A stretch of 64,000 nt of DNA from Brachynemurus nebulosus (Eukaryota > Arthropoda > Insecta > Neuroptera > Myrmeleontidae): the NCBI GenBank assembly GCA_035578155.1, contig JAPWDM010000001.1, positions 86,855,150 through 86,919,149 of the forward strand, read 5' to 3'. Each line of letters begins with the position of its first letter. Position 1 is the first letter of the stretch. The notes under the pieces are model-generated. The model worked only from the letters and a program-made list of their open reading frames with translations, was not told the origin of the DNA and made no database searches. Position numbers and translations under genes: made by a program. Of the stretch, positions 22,561 to 33,639 are shown in pieces.

Positions 22561-23135
22561 GCCCCCAAAGCCTGCCGCCGGGGTACTAGGCACCCCTAAC
22601 ACCCCCGCTTGGCGCGGCCCTGGAGATACATACATATTATATGTGTGTTGTGGTATGTGTTGTGTATAAATCAAATCATAGAGCATATTTCTTATGTCAT
22701 TTCTGGTATATTTTGTATGCATATTATGTAGTATATATTATTTTTTCAAATAATACATTATTCAAACATTAAATCCTTAAATCATTGTCAAACATGGACT
22801 TAGAACAATTAATATTACTTATTAGAAATTATCCAAAAATTTATGATCTTAATTTCCGCATTATTATTATTGCATTAAATAACAACATCCATTTTCAAAT
22901 ATCAAGTAATAACTAATTTAAACTCACTGATTTGACTTGATTTGGTCCATCTGAAAGCACCTGACTGGCTTGACTTGACGCATCTGGACTTGACGTGACT
23001 TGACTGGACTTGAGAAGACTTGACTGGTTTGGTCTGAAATGAGCCTTACAAGAAAAGGTGACATTCACCCCTGAAAATTTGAGTTTTTTTCAATTTTCTT
23101 AAATATCTTAGAATTGGTAAGAGCTTTGATACGGA

Positions 23136-23141
<6 letters not shown>

Positions 23142-23208
<67 letters not shown>
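23142..23208. repeat. (TA)n microsatellite in left arm
   Basis: About 33 TA units. The matching site in the right arm (about 27638-27648) has only a short ATATATATA, so the tract expanded after the arms formed. Confidence 0.88.
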
Positions 23209-23212
<4 letters not shown>

Positions 23213-23565
23213 TTGTAAATGGCACTTTAAGATCTTTATTATGATACCAAATTTAAAGTTATAAAAACATTGGGATTTCATCCCACACCCCCAACCCCTA
23301 ATTTTATCAGGTATTTTTTGGTAAAAGAGGAGGCAGCTTTGTGTAAATAAAAGAATTTTTAATAAATATATTTTGCACTATACTAGTTTATTTCTTTTTG
23401 CAAAAATACGTAGGATGCGCCAAAAGTTCTCGGCCTAAGTATTAAAAAATACAGAGAGAACAGTGAAAAGAATTTATTTTTCTATATAATCGCCCTCTAT
23501 TTCAATACACTTATTATAAGGTGAGATAAGCATCTCTATGCCTTTATAATAATAAGCAAGTTATT

Positions 23566-23874
23566 TGTAGCGATTCTACAAGAGCGATGTTTTCGGAAGT
23601 GGTCGAATTTGCCGGACATCCAGAACGATCATCGTCGTTGAGGGACTCGTGCCGCAAACGAAACCTTTGGCACGGCTTTACCGTATACATCATCCAATCT
23701 GTCCTTAATTTCTTCTGATACATAATACAATTGTACCTTACGCTGTGTATATAACCATAGCAGTTAAAACACAGCTAAATTTAATAAAAAAAAAAAAAAT
23801 TCTTCTGGAGTTTGTCCTTCTTTTGTCAGAAATTTTATGACTACACGATATTCAATTTTTGAAACGGTCGACAT
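23566..23874 (-). pseudogene. mariner transposase N-terminus
   Basis: ATG at 23874. MSTVSKIEYRVVIKFLTKEG starts the helix-turn-helix (HTH_48-like) half. After an 82-bp insert it goes on EEIKDRLDDVYGKAVPKV and, in another frame, RSGCPANSTTSENIALVES, matching the dpRpGRP-tst-eni motif of mariner transposases. The catalytic D,D34D region is missing. Dead. Confidence 0.8.
23718..23799 (+). mobile_element. 82-bp poly(A) retroinsert in mariner
   Basis: Flanked by TTCTTCTG at 23710-23717 and 23800-23807. It ends in TTTAAT followed by 14 A, as for a severely 5'-truncated non-LTR element or other target-primed insertion. Removing it restores the mariner frame. Confidence 0.75.
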
Positions 23875-24726
23875 ACTGAGTTTACACTTTTACAACAGAA
23901 TAAATAAAACACATGTAAACTCGTCCACTGCGTTTGTGATTACTAGAGACCTAATACTTTCTGTGAGTATAAATTACGTCACCTTTAAATAAATTTAATC
24001 ATGTTAGGCCGAGAACTTTTGGCGCCCCCATGTACACCTTTTTCTAATAGTAACTTGGGAAAAATTTTAACTTTTAATAATGAGCAAAAATATGCTCAAA
24101 GATCTCATATTTTAGTAATGAATTATTACAAACTTACGATATACTTTAAAATACATAACTTAGAAAGAAAAAATCACTGCACCCACCCCCCACACCATGC
24201 TTTACCGATATCTATATAAGTCTTATTTACTTATTTATTTATTTTTATTTATCTGTACAATTGGGTTTTTGAATAAAAAATAAATATAATTTTTTTTTAT
24301 TTTATTTCAATTCTACATCATAAATAATATTGATAACCGATACGAAAAATTTTTAAAAATGATATAAATAATAAATTAATTAAAACTTTAAAATATCATT
24401 TGGTTAAAAACAGCACTACAAAAGATCGCGATGTCTGTGACGTCATAAAGGTAATATGTCAAAAGTGTCAAAATTATTAAAATTTAGTAGGAAAAATTAT
24501 TGCTGGTTGTTTCATTGGTTTCGACGTTCAAAATCTTGACGGACATTTTTTCCGGATTTATTTTTGTATTGCTATCACAAAGTGGTACAAAACAAGCTCG
24601 ATATTTCTTTAGTTTCAATATTTCGACAGTGAAGTTTATAGCAAGCAATAATTTGGATAGAAACAACAATTTCAGAGCAACAATAATTTCATAGTAACAA
24701 TAATTTCATAGCAACAATAATAATAG

Positions 24727-24961
24727 GAGAGCTGCTGGCCGATTTGCGATAGTCATTTCAACACGCGTTAAATTGAGAGGATAGGATCTTGGATACTACT
24801 TACTCTACATAAAAATTCAGTTCCTGGTAAGCCTATTCGGCGGGGTTGAGTCGAATAGGCTTGCCAGAACTGAATTTCTGAGTAGAGTAAGTATCCAAGA
24901 TTTTATCTTCTTAATTTAACGCGTGTTGAAATGACCACCGCAAATCGGCCAGTAGCTCTTA
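24727..24961. mobile_element. 235-bp hairpin (fold-back MITE)
   Basis: Arms of about 105 bp (24729-24838 and 24850-24961) match closely; shared blocks include TCATTTCAACACGCGTTAAA and CTGGCCGATTTGCG. Small loop around 24840. Transcribed, it would form a long dsRNA hairpin. Confidence 0.8.
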
Positions 24962-25254
24962 GTCTATAATCTATTTGAAAATAAAAAGACACTAATGTAG
25001 CAATGTTCAGGCCATATAACCTTTATTACGTCACATAAGCGCTCGTGAACTATCGGCCGGTTATCAGTTCTAACTGTAAGTTTGAAAATTTATTTTTAAT
25101 TTAACATAACTTCTTAATTATTACGTTTAAAAAAAATAAAAAGAGTTTTCTTATAAAACTTATATATGATCTTTCCATTTATGACAAAAAAATTTTTCTT
25201 CGAAAACCTAATTGTCAACATTTTAAACTCTAGATGTCTATGGATTTCGACTCG

Positions 25255-25593
25255 GGAAACAATTCAGCAGATTATTTTCGGATAATGTAATTCTAAATGA
25301 GTATGATATCGATTTACATCGCCGTAACAATATTCCTAAACTTCAGTCTCTAGCTCAGTTTTCGTCGTCTTTTTTTTTAAAATGTATTCAAGTATGGATA
25401 ATATAAAAGTGGATATATTGACCAACGACCAGAAAATTCTTTAACATATTGCTTTTTCAAAGAATAAAGAAAAACACCAAAGTGTAGTGCATGTGATAAA
25501 CCCGCTTTTATAAGATGTGCTTGGTGTGGACAATATTTTTCTTTTGAACATTCTCATGAACAATATCATTATTGTGTAGATCACAAACCTTAA
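25255..25593 (+). pseudogene. Decayed Cys/His zinc-binding ORF
   Basis: Frame GKQFSRLFSDNVILNEYDID breaks by frameshift, continues GYIDQRPENSLTYCFF, has one TAA, then KCSACDKPAFIRCAWCGQ and a FEHSHEQYHYC-H tail before a stop. CxxC-x7-CxxC-xn-H-x3-H-x3-HxC looks like a compact zinc knuckle/ribbon. I associate this C-terminal form with repeat-borne genes in insects but cannot name the family. Confidence 0.5.
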
Positions 25594-25809
25594 AATACTG
25601 ACAATTGTATAGATAAATAAGTAAATAAGATTTGTATAGATATCAGTAAAGCATGGGGGAGGGGGGGTTCAGTGTATTTTTTCCTTCTAAATTATGTACT
25701 TTAAAGTATATCGCAAGCTTGTAAAAATTCATAACTAAAATACGAGATTCTTCAACCATATTTTTGCTCATTATTAAATCAAAAAGTAAAAATTTTTCCC
25801 AAGTTAATA

Positions 25810-27460
25810 TTAAAAACGCCGTGAGCAGCGGAGCCCCATCACGGAAGTCGAATTTTTTCTTTCATCTTCGGTATTGAGTGTCTACAAGCGAAATGTAATT
25901 GAAAGTCCACAAGCGATTTGTCATTTTGGTGGTTTCAAAACTGATGATGAGTGTCCGGTTGATCGGGGCTTTAAAAAAAGGTTTTAAGTTTTTAAGGGCT
26001 GAATCTCAGTAAATTTTAATTTTGTGCCGATAGCAGTTAACAGGGAAAAAGCCAACACAATTCGTACGAGGGCATTTCTATCCATGCTTATCCCCCAATT
26101 GCCTCTGTGTTTTATTTTTAAATATTAAAAATGGAACTTAAATAGTAAACTGGAAGGCTTTTATGAAGATATTTTTTCTTTCCAAAAAAATCCAAAATTT
26201 CTATTTTATAAATAATAAAAATCCAAAATTCCTAATTTATAAATAAACAGTGACTTTAATAACATTTTCAAATTACTTAATATGTATGTATTTCATTTGT
26301 TAAAAAATTGTATTCACTTTTTTTTAGATTTTTTAAAATTACTATTCGCCTACTTGTATTTAGAATAAAAGTAATGCATTTAAAACACATTTAACAATAG
26401 CATTCAATTCCGATGTAAAAATGGGAGAAGTGGGGTGAAAAGTAATGTGCACTCCCTAAAAGTTACTAGCTGGATACTAACTGAATACACGTACAAAATT
26501 TCACCCTCTAGGTTTCCTTAGAGAGTCTCTAGACGTGTTAGAAAACAAGCAAAAAAATTAAGGAAATATTGGCGTAAAAATCGTGGGGGTAAGGGTTAAA
26601 AGTTGAAACTTCCAAAAAACAGTGTCTGGCTATTAGCTTAACCTGTACACAAAATTTCAGCCCTCTAGGTTTATTTGGGGAGATTTTGACCAGAACGAAA
26701 CTATTAAAAAACAAGACAAATCATGTTCTTTTGGGTATAAAAATGGTGGGGGTAGGGGTTAAAAGTCGAGACCTCCAAAAGGCACCCCCTTGATACTAAT
26801 TCAATCCGAATACAAAATTTCAGCCCTCTAGGTTTATTTGGGTGACCTGTGCGAGTGGTACAAACTTCGAAAACGTCGAAAATGCATGAAATTGTAGCTT
26901 AAAAATGAAGGGGGTGGGGGTTAAATATTAAAACCTCCAAAAAGCACAACCTAGCTACGAACTTTATCAACACACCAAATTTCAACCCTCTACGTTAATT
27001 CTGGCGGGCTGGGGGCGTGTTAGATCCAGCAAAAATCGTTTTTTGCTCCTCTACTCCCACCAAATCATCCTAGGAAGCTGAATTTTGGATATGTAGTAGA
27101 TAATTGACCGAAACATTATTTCCAACCGGTTTGGAAAAGTTTTATTGCTTTTCCGCCCACCCCTCACCACCCCCTTAAAAGTTGGGCCGGATCCAAAATT
27201 TGCCCAAAATTTGACCCCACTTTGATAGTATTGTTGTGCATCGGAATGAGCCGCATTTACCAAATTTGAGCTCTTAACTTCCATAGGGGGGCTATATATA
27301 TCAGACATTTTTTTTCTTCTACATATTCGTGTTCTACGGGTTCGAAAACGGATAGCGCCCCTACTCTCGCCTCTCGCCGTTCTTGTCGTATAGACTGTAT
27401 AAGTCTAATTTTTTCAAGCAAAAATTCGACTAACAAAGGGTGTATTTATGCAACAAAAAA
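25810..27460 (+). mobile_element. 1.65-kb repeat unit, copy 1
   Basis: From CGCCGTGAGCAGCGGAGC to AGTCGAATTTTT read inward from the other end. The inverse copy is 35577-37356. It holds about four degenerate units of 140-150 bp (26420-27010), each with CAAAATTTCA(G/C)CCTCTA and a GGGGGT(A/G)GGGGTTAAA block. A short ORF is kept in both copies (ends FGGFKTDDECPVDRGFKKRF), but it lies within nearly identical DNA and may mean nothing. Inserted in the right arm of the 23-27.7-kb palindrome. Confidence 0.7.
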
Positions 27461-27898
27461 TAAACTGGTGCGATGGAAAATATATTAATTAAAAATTCTT
27501 TTATTTACACATAACAACCTCCTCTTTTACCAAAAAATACCTGATAAAATTAGAGGTTGGGGTGGGGGATAAAACCGCAATGATTTTATAACTTTAATTT
27601 TGGTATCTTAATAAAGATCTTAAAGTATCATTTACAAATATATATAGTTTCCCTATCAAAGCTCTTACCAATTACAAGATATTTAAGAAGATTGAAAAAA
27701 ACACAAATTTTCAGGGGTCAGTTTCACCCCCTTAAACCACTTATGGGTACGAACGAAATATGGCTCGTGATTAGTTTTAATAAGATCTATAGTACGCCAA
27801 AATTTCAAAAATTTTTGAGAGATACAGTTGGATACCTTTCCTTGTTAGACCGGGAATAGAGAACTCTAAGAAACACAACTATTCCATTTCAAAAGGAT

Positions 27899-28225
27899 CA
27901 GATAATCAAAGCAGACGAGTTTTGGCGTCATATTTCAAAAATAAGAAAAGGTGATTCATCTCAAATGTTTCCTTTACTGGGCCAATTTGCACAAAAATTA
28001 TTAACATTGCCACACAGTAGCGCAAATGTCGAGTGTTTATTTTCTGCGATCAGTTTAATGAAAACCAACATCAGAAATAGACTTTCCACAGAAACGCTAA
28101 CAGGCTTACTTTTCACAAAATGTGGCTTTAAAAAAAACCGGGAGCCTTCGCAGGAACATATTCAACATTTTAATAAATATATTATGTATAAATTTAATTT
28201 GCGTGAAAATGATAAATTTAATTAA
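27899..28225 (+). pseudogene. hAT transposase C-terminal (dimerisation) end
   Basis: Frame DQIIKADEFWRH, then FPLLGQFAQKLLTLPHSSAN and VECLFSAISLMKTNIRNRLS. This is the hAT C-terminal dimerisation region (normally LPHSsAnvER-FS). The E that serves as third catalytic residue is kept; the usual following R is C. It ends at a TAA just inside the right end of the large hAT. Everything upstream is lost to insertions. Confidence 0.85.
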
Positions 28226-28403
28226 ATTGTATAACGAACCACACGATTTATTCAGTTTTACTTGCCTTACCCTCTTCGTTTCACTCAGAAAAAAAATACG
28301 TAGATCTACGAACTTTTCATACGCAAATTTTACTAATTCTACGTAATTTTCTAATGTGGCTTACTCCTTTTTCAAAATCCGAGTTGGCAACACTGCTCAT
28401 AGG

Positions 28404-28568
28404 ATACTTCTAAATATTTGTCAGTTAGAAAATCTTGTATGTATTTTTGTAGGAAAAAATTACGACTTTGTTATTTTATTTCTATTTAATCTCGTTTTAA
28501 AATATTTCAAATACGCGCGGTAAAACCACAAGAACAGTAAAGCCTTTAGTTACTAATTGGTTGTCCCT
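28404..28568. other. Flank similar to 41220-41345
   Basis: Shares GCGGTAAAACCACAAGAA, TTAGTTACTAATT and neighbouring sequence with 41225-41345. It is a repeat pair of unknown kind. The same flank continues at 31319-31405 after the Foldback element. Confidence 0.55.
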
Positions 28569-28577
28569 ACTGGTAAC
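28569..28577. repeat. 9-bp TSD of Foldback-like element 1
   Basis: ACTGGTAAC; the partner at 31310-31318 is ACTAGTAAC (one mismatch). Confidence 0.88.
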
Positions 28578-31309
28578 TGAGCAATTCCATGTATAAACCG
28601 ATCACCCAAAAATGGCATGTTCTCCAAATTTAATTTCCCTGTGTATATAATAAGTTTAAGTGGTGTTGAGCTATGTACTCGATTATTATTGAATTATCTT
28701 CTACTTTGTCGGAGTTATAATTATTCAAAGTTGCGTTCAAGGTCACAAAATGGGGATTCCCCAAAATATTTTATTAATTTTTTCAGAGTCTAATAATAAT
28801 TAAAAAATGATTACATGTGGCATTGAATGTACTTTACATACACTTTCAATCAGACCGATTTCCATTCCAATACATGCACATATATTGAAGTAATTGCAAC
28901 TTTCATTTTTTTCTTTAATCGCTTATACTGAAAATACCTTATCTTCGACTTTTGATTTTCTTTTTTTAAATTAAAGTACTCAGTCCGCTCTATAACGTGG
29001 TACTCGATTTTCTTTGTTTTTTTGAGTTTTACGGATTTTACGGGGCTTAGTTTTAAAAATACGTGAATTTTTTAACTAACTGATAAAATCAAGTATTCAT
29101 TGTAACATTAGCCCACCTTTGATTTTAGATTTTCTTTCTTCAAATTAAAGTACTCAGTCCTCTCTTTAACGTGGTACTCGATTTTCTTTGTTTTTTTGGG
29201 TTTTACAGATTTTACAGGGCTCAGTTTTAAAAAATACCAGAACTTTTTAATTAATTGATAAAATAAAGTATTAATTGGAACATTACCCCACTTTTTATTT
29301 TGGATTTTATTTTTTCAAGTTAAAGTACTCAGTTCCCTTTTTAACGTGGTGCTCGATTTTCTTTGTTTTTCTTAGTTTTACGGAGTTCAGTTTTAAAAAA
29401 ATACGTTAATTTTTTAACTAATTGTTAAAGTAATAATTATAACATTACCCCACCTTTGATTTTGGATTTTCTTTTTTCAAATTAAAGTACTCAGTCTCCT
29501 CTTTAATTTGGTACTCGATATGCTTTGTTTTTTTTAGTTTTACGGATTTTACGGGGCTGAGTTTTAAAAAAATACGTGAATTTTTTAACCAATTTTTAAA
29601 ATAATGTATTAATTTTAATATTGTTTTATCTTCGATTTTCCTTATTTATCTTTTAAATTGAAGTTTAGAGTCCCCTTTATAACATGTTACTCGATTTTCT
29701 TAGTTTTTCTGAGTTTATCAAAGTTAAGGTAATATTTAAATTAATACCTTATTTTATCAGTTAGTAAAAAAATGAACGTGTTTCTTTAAAATTTAGTATC
29801 GTAAAATTCGTAAAACACAAAAAAACTAAGAAAATTGAGTAACGCGTTTTAAAGGCGACTCTAAACTCCAATTTAAAATATAAATAAAGAAAATCAAAGA
29901 TGAAACAATTGTAAAATTAATACTATATTTTGAAAATTGGTTACAAGATTCACGTACTTTTTTAAACTGAACCCCCTAAAATCCGTAAAACTCAAAAAAA
30001 CAAAGCATGTCGAGTACCAAGTTAAAGAGGAGATTGAGTACTTTAATTTGAAAAAAGAAAATCCAAAATCAAAGGTGGGGTAATGTTATAATTATTACTT
30101 TAACAATTAGTTAAAAAATTAACATATTTTTTTAAAACTGAGCTCCGTAAAATCCGTAAAACTAAGAAAAACAAAGAAAATCGAGCACCACGTTAAAGAG
30201 GGGACTGAGTACTTTAACTTGAAAAAATAAAATCCAAAATAAAAGGTGGGGTAATGTTCCAATTAATACTATGTTTTATCAATTAATTAAAAAATTCTGG
30301 TATTTTTTAAAACTGAGCCCTGTAAAATCCGTAAAACCCAAAAAAACAAAGAAAATCGAGTACCACGTTAAAGAGAGGACTGAGTACTTTAATTTGAAGA
30401 AAGAAAATCTAAAATCAAAGGTGGAGTAATGTTACAATTAATACTTGATTTTATCAGTTTGTTAAAAAATTCACGTATTTTTAAAACTAAGCCCCGTAAA
30501 ATCCGTAAAACTCAAAAAAACAAAGAAAATCGAGTACCACGTTATAGAGGGGACTGAGTACTTTAATTTGGAAGACGAACATCGAAAATCGAAGGTGGGG
30601 TAATATTATAATTATTACTTTATTTTAATAATTAGTTAAAAGATTCACGTATTTTTTTAAAACTGAGCCCCGTAAAATCCGTAAAACCCAAAAAAACAAA
30701 GAAAATCGAATACCACGTTAAAGAGAGGACTAAGTACTTTAATTTGAAGAAAGAAAATCGAAAATTAAAGGTGGGATATTATTATAATTATTACTTTATT
30801 TTAATAATTAGTTAAAAAATTCACGTATTTTTCGAACTAAGCCCCGTAAAATCCGTAAAACTCAAAAAAACAAAGAAAATCGAGTACCACGTTATAGAGG
30901 GGACTGAGTACTTTAATTTAAAAAAAGAAAATCAAAAATCGAAGATAAGGTATTTTCAGTATAAGCGATTAAAGAAAAAAATAAAAGTTGCAATTACTTC
31001 AATATATGTGCATGTATTGGAATGGAAATCGGTCTGATTGAAAGTGTATGTAAAGTACATTCAATGCCACATGTAATCATTTTTTAATTATTCTTAGACT
31101 CTGAAAAAATTAATAAAATATTTTGGGGAATCCCCATTTTGTGACCTTGAACGCAACTTTGAATAATTATAACTCCGACAAAGTAGAAGATAATTCAATA
31201 ATAATCGACTACATAGCTCAACACCACTTAAACTTATTATATACACAGGCAAACTAAATTTGGAGAACATGCCATTTTTGGGTGATCGGTTTATACATGG
31301 AATTGCTCA
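28578..31309. mobile_element. Foldback-like element 1, tandem-unit arms
   Basis: Ends TGAGCAATTCCATG and inverse, 9-bp TSD. Each arm starts with about 360 bp of unique sequence, then tandem units of 161-176 bp keyed by GGTACTCGATTTTCTTTG and CCGTAAAACTCAAAA. I count five units on the left (near 29001, 29175, 29351, 29512, 29688) and seven inverted on the right. The centre is near 29770. No coding. 9-bp TSDs and repeat-built arms match Drosophila Foldback and Mutator-like elements. Confidence 0.88.
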
Positions 31310-31428
31310 ACTAGTAACTACAGGCTACAACTTTTATTAGAAAATCTTTGATTGAACATAAATGTTGCATAAATGTATTTTGATTAATAATCTACACCAC
31401 AAAGTGTTACGAGTAGGGATGGACGACA

Positions 31429-32250
31429 ATAAAAAAAAAATACCCCTGTCGCAGCATCTGCATAACATAGCGAATTTCCAAATATTAGGCACTAGCGGAT
31501 CTCATCTAAGAACTGTACCTATTTAAAATAGTTAAACTTTCTAAGAGCAAAAGATTTTTTAAAATCGGCTGGGTAATTAGTTTCGATATTTTTGGGACCC
31601 AAGAACCCGAACGGACTTTGTGCAGCATAGTTGTATCCATCTAAAATAATTTAGTTCTGTAACAGTGAAAAAATTTTCAAAATCGGTCGGTTAGTTTATT
31701 TTTTACAATAATGGGATCAGTAAATCCTGGCGAAACTCATACAACATAACCTTTATTCATCTAAAATAATATTAGTAAAAACTTTATCCTAACAGTAAAA
31801 TACCCCTGTCGCAGCATCTGCATAACATAGCGAATTTCCAAATTTTGGGCACTGGCGGATCTCATCTAAGACCTGTACCTATTTAAAATAGTTTAGCTTT
31901 ATATTTATTTTAATATATCTTTCAGTTTATTTTTGACACTTTTGGGTCCTATGGACCGAGGCGGACCTTACATAACGTAATCGATATTTATCTAAAATAG
32001 TTTAGCTCTGTAACAGTGAAAAAATTTTCAAAATCGGTCAGTTAGTTTATTTTTGACACTTTTGGGTCCTGTGGACCCTGGCGGACCTTACATAATGTAT
32101 TCTAAATCTATCTAAAATAGTTTAGCTCTGTAACAGTGAAGAAATTTTTAAAATTGGTCGTTTAGTTTATTTTTTACAATTATGGGATCAGTAAATCCTG
32201 GCGAAACTCATACAAGTCTAGTACTCTAACAGTAAGAAAAGGGTTCTAAG
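31429..32250. repeat. Satellite-like degenerate tandem repeat
   Basis: Units keyed by TAGCTCTGTAACAGTGAAAA, AAATCGGTCAGTTAGTTTA and GACCCTGGCGGACCTTACAT, about 115-130 bp apart. A longer phrase, TACCCCTGTCGCAGCATCTG, recurs 370 bp apart (31441 and about 31801) and, inverted, near 58007-58035. Confidence 0.75.
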
Positions 32251-32756
32251 GATCTCATATAACTTATGGCAGTCCGTAAGCTTCTTGCGGACATCATTTA
32301 ATTAATTAATTCAAATACTTTAACTTACTAACTGTGAAAAAATTTTTAAAATCGATTGGTTAATTAATTTCTGGCCTTTTTAGGTCCCGAAAACCTTGAC
32401 CTCACATAAAATACCTTAAATCCATTTGAAATGGTTTAATTTTTTAACATTATTAATTATTAGTGGAAAAATTTTCAAAATCGATTCAAAATATTTTTCC
32501 GTACATACATATGTACATTGTACATATTTTGTTTTGTTTCATATTTAATAATATTTATATCATAACATAATCTTCAATTTCTTGTTTACTTAAAAATTCA
32601 ATAAAAAAAAAAAAAAAATTCTTCATTACATTAGCTTAGAAAATCTGTTTAATTTACATTTTTCAACATGAGATAGAACCATGCTAATTATAATGCAATA
32701 AATGAGAAACAAAACTCTATACATGTATGTGTGTTATATCACATATATATGAATAG

Positions 32757-33137
32757 TCTTCACTTGTTCTCACAAAATTCTTTAATAAAAAAGTGAAATA
32801 TTTTTATACTTCATAAAGAACTGAGATATAAATATAAATTACTTATTAGACTAACAAAGAAAGAATAAAAGTGAAAATTTACATTTTCTCGAAAAATACT
32901 TAAAATAGAAAGAAAATTATAAGAATATTTTCTTCATAATTTTTTTTTTCCTTTTCAACGATGTAAAAATCGAACTGCCTTATGATAGGATCGAATGATA
33001 AAAAATGGCCAGAAAACCTACTTCTGGGCATCCGACGTGTCTGGCTAACGAACTTAGCCAAGCCAATTCAGAATCCAGTCCGCACACAAAATTTCATAAG
33101 CGTTAGACGTTTCGTTCGAGAGTTATCGTGGGAACAC

Positions 33138-33183
<46 letters not shown>

Positions 33184-33310
33184 TTTAGTGAATATCATTT
33201 TCGCATTCTAGGGACCTCAAAACAGATTGCTGCCATAGTCCCGGACTCAGATTGCGTCATGAGACCTACTGTAATAGCTGAATTTCGAGTTTTCGAAATT
33301 CGCTAAAAAG
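32757..33310 (+). repeat. TA-core interspersed repeat, copy B
   Basis: Same order as copy A including the AT-rich 5' part. The core (33138-33180) is pure (TA)n, about 21 units, with no CA part. It ends with CGAAATTCGCTAAAA at about 33292. Confidence 0.78.
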
Positions 33311-33639
33311 GGTCCTAGGGATCTCATATAACTTATGATAGTCCGAAAGGTTCTTGTGGACATCATTTAATTACTTAATGAATTCAAATACTCTAACTTA
33401 CTAACGGTGAAAAAATTTTCAAAATTTTCGAAATTCGCTAAAAGAATCATTGAAAAATATTTGATATGTTTCGATCAATTAATGGTCAACATCAGCAAAT
33501 AAAAGTTACTCAAATCGAAGAAAAAAATGAGTTATTTGTCCGTAGAAATTAAAATATAAATTCTGAAAACGAGCAAAGAAATATTGAAAAAACTAGATCG
33601 GCAAAACATTCTGACAAATAACACTACCCAACTAATACT

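Larger units (their letters stand above)
17678..22622. mobile_element. hAT-type element with captured gene
   Basis: Perfect 8-bp TSD GAGATACA (17670-17677 and 22623-22630). Ends CAGAGCCGCGCCAAG and, inverted, CAGGGCCGCGCCAAG, typical of hAT. No hAT transposase or BED finger in its 4.9 kb. It carries three exons of a host-like gene (19002-19984) and a MITE (20702-21220). This fits a gene-capturing (Pack-type) non-autonomous element. Confidence 0.88.
17431..23045. mobile_element. Harbinger-type element, TTA TSD
   Basis: TTA at 17428-17430 and 23046-23048. Ends GGCCCATTTCA and, inverted, GGCTCATTTCA, then arrays of CAGTCAAGTC/CAAGTC motifs in the first and last about 150 bp. No Harbinger nuclease or Myb-like gene seen inside. 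Most of its length is a nested hAT (17678-22622), so the element proper is only about 670 bp. Confidence 0.78.
23413..24032 (-). mobile_element. mariner-type element, internally deleted
   Basis: TA on both sides (23411-23412, 24033-24034). The inverted ends share GCGCCAAAAGTTCTCGGCC. At 620 bp it is under half the usual 1.3 kb. It interrupts the left arm of the palindromic element exactly where the right arm is continuous at the corresponding TACACC. Confidence 0.85.
23051..27737. mobile_element. Palindromic element with long inverted arms
   Basis: 23056-23405 is the inverse of about 27465-27735, and 24035-24235 the inverse of about 25603-25806. Together they are one arm pair broken on the left by a mariner copy and on the right by a 1.65-kb repeat unit. 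A 235-bp hairpin lies between the arms (24727-24961). Ends CACCCCTGAAAATTT and inverse. TSD not clear. A decayed zinc-binding ORF lies between hairpin and right arm. Confidence 0.72.
16891..28395 (+). mobile_element. Old hAT element stuffed with insertions
   Basis: Ends CAGCATTGCCAACTC and, inverted, CAGTGTTGCCAACTC, followed on both sides by related CTACGTA-rich subterminal sequence. 8-bp flanking repeats with two mismatches. The transposase C-terminus survives just inside the right end (27899-28225), in the right orientation. The rest was replaced or pushed apart by the nested elements 17141-27737. Confidence 0.78.

Noticed and set aside
24727..24961. Hairpin as a microRNA precursor
   Set aside because: Arms are over 100 bp and nearly perfect, too long for a canonical precursor; a fold-back MITE is simpler.
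28938..30960. Tandem units as centromeric satellite
   Set aside because: Units are inverted about a centre and enclosed by unique ends with a 9-bp TSD, so they are arms of an element.
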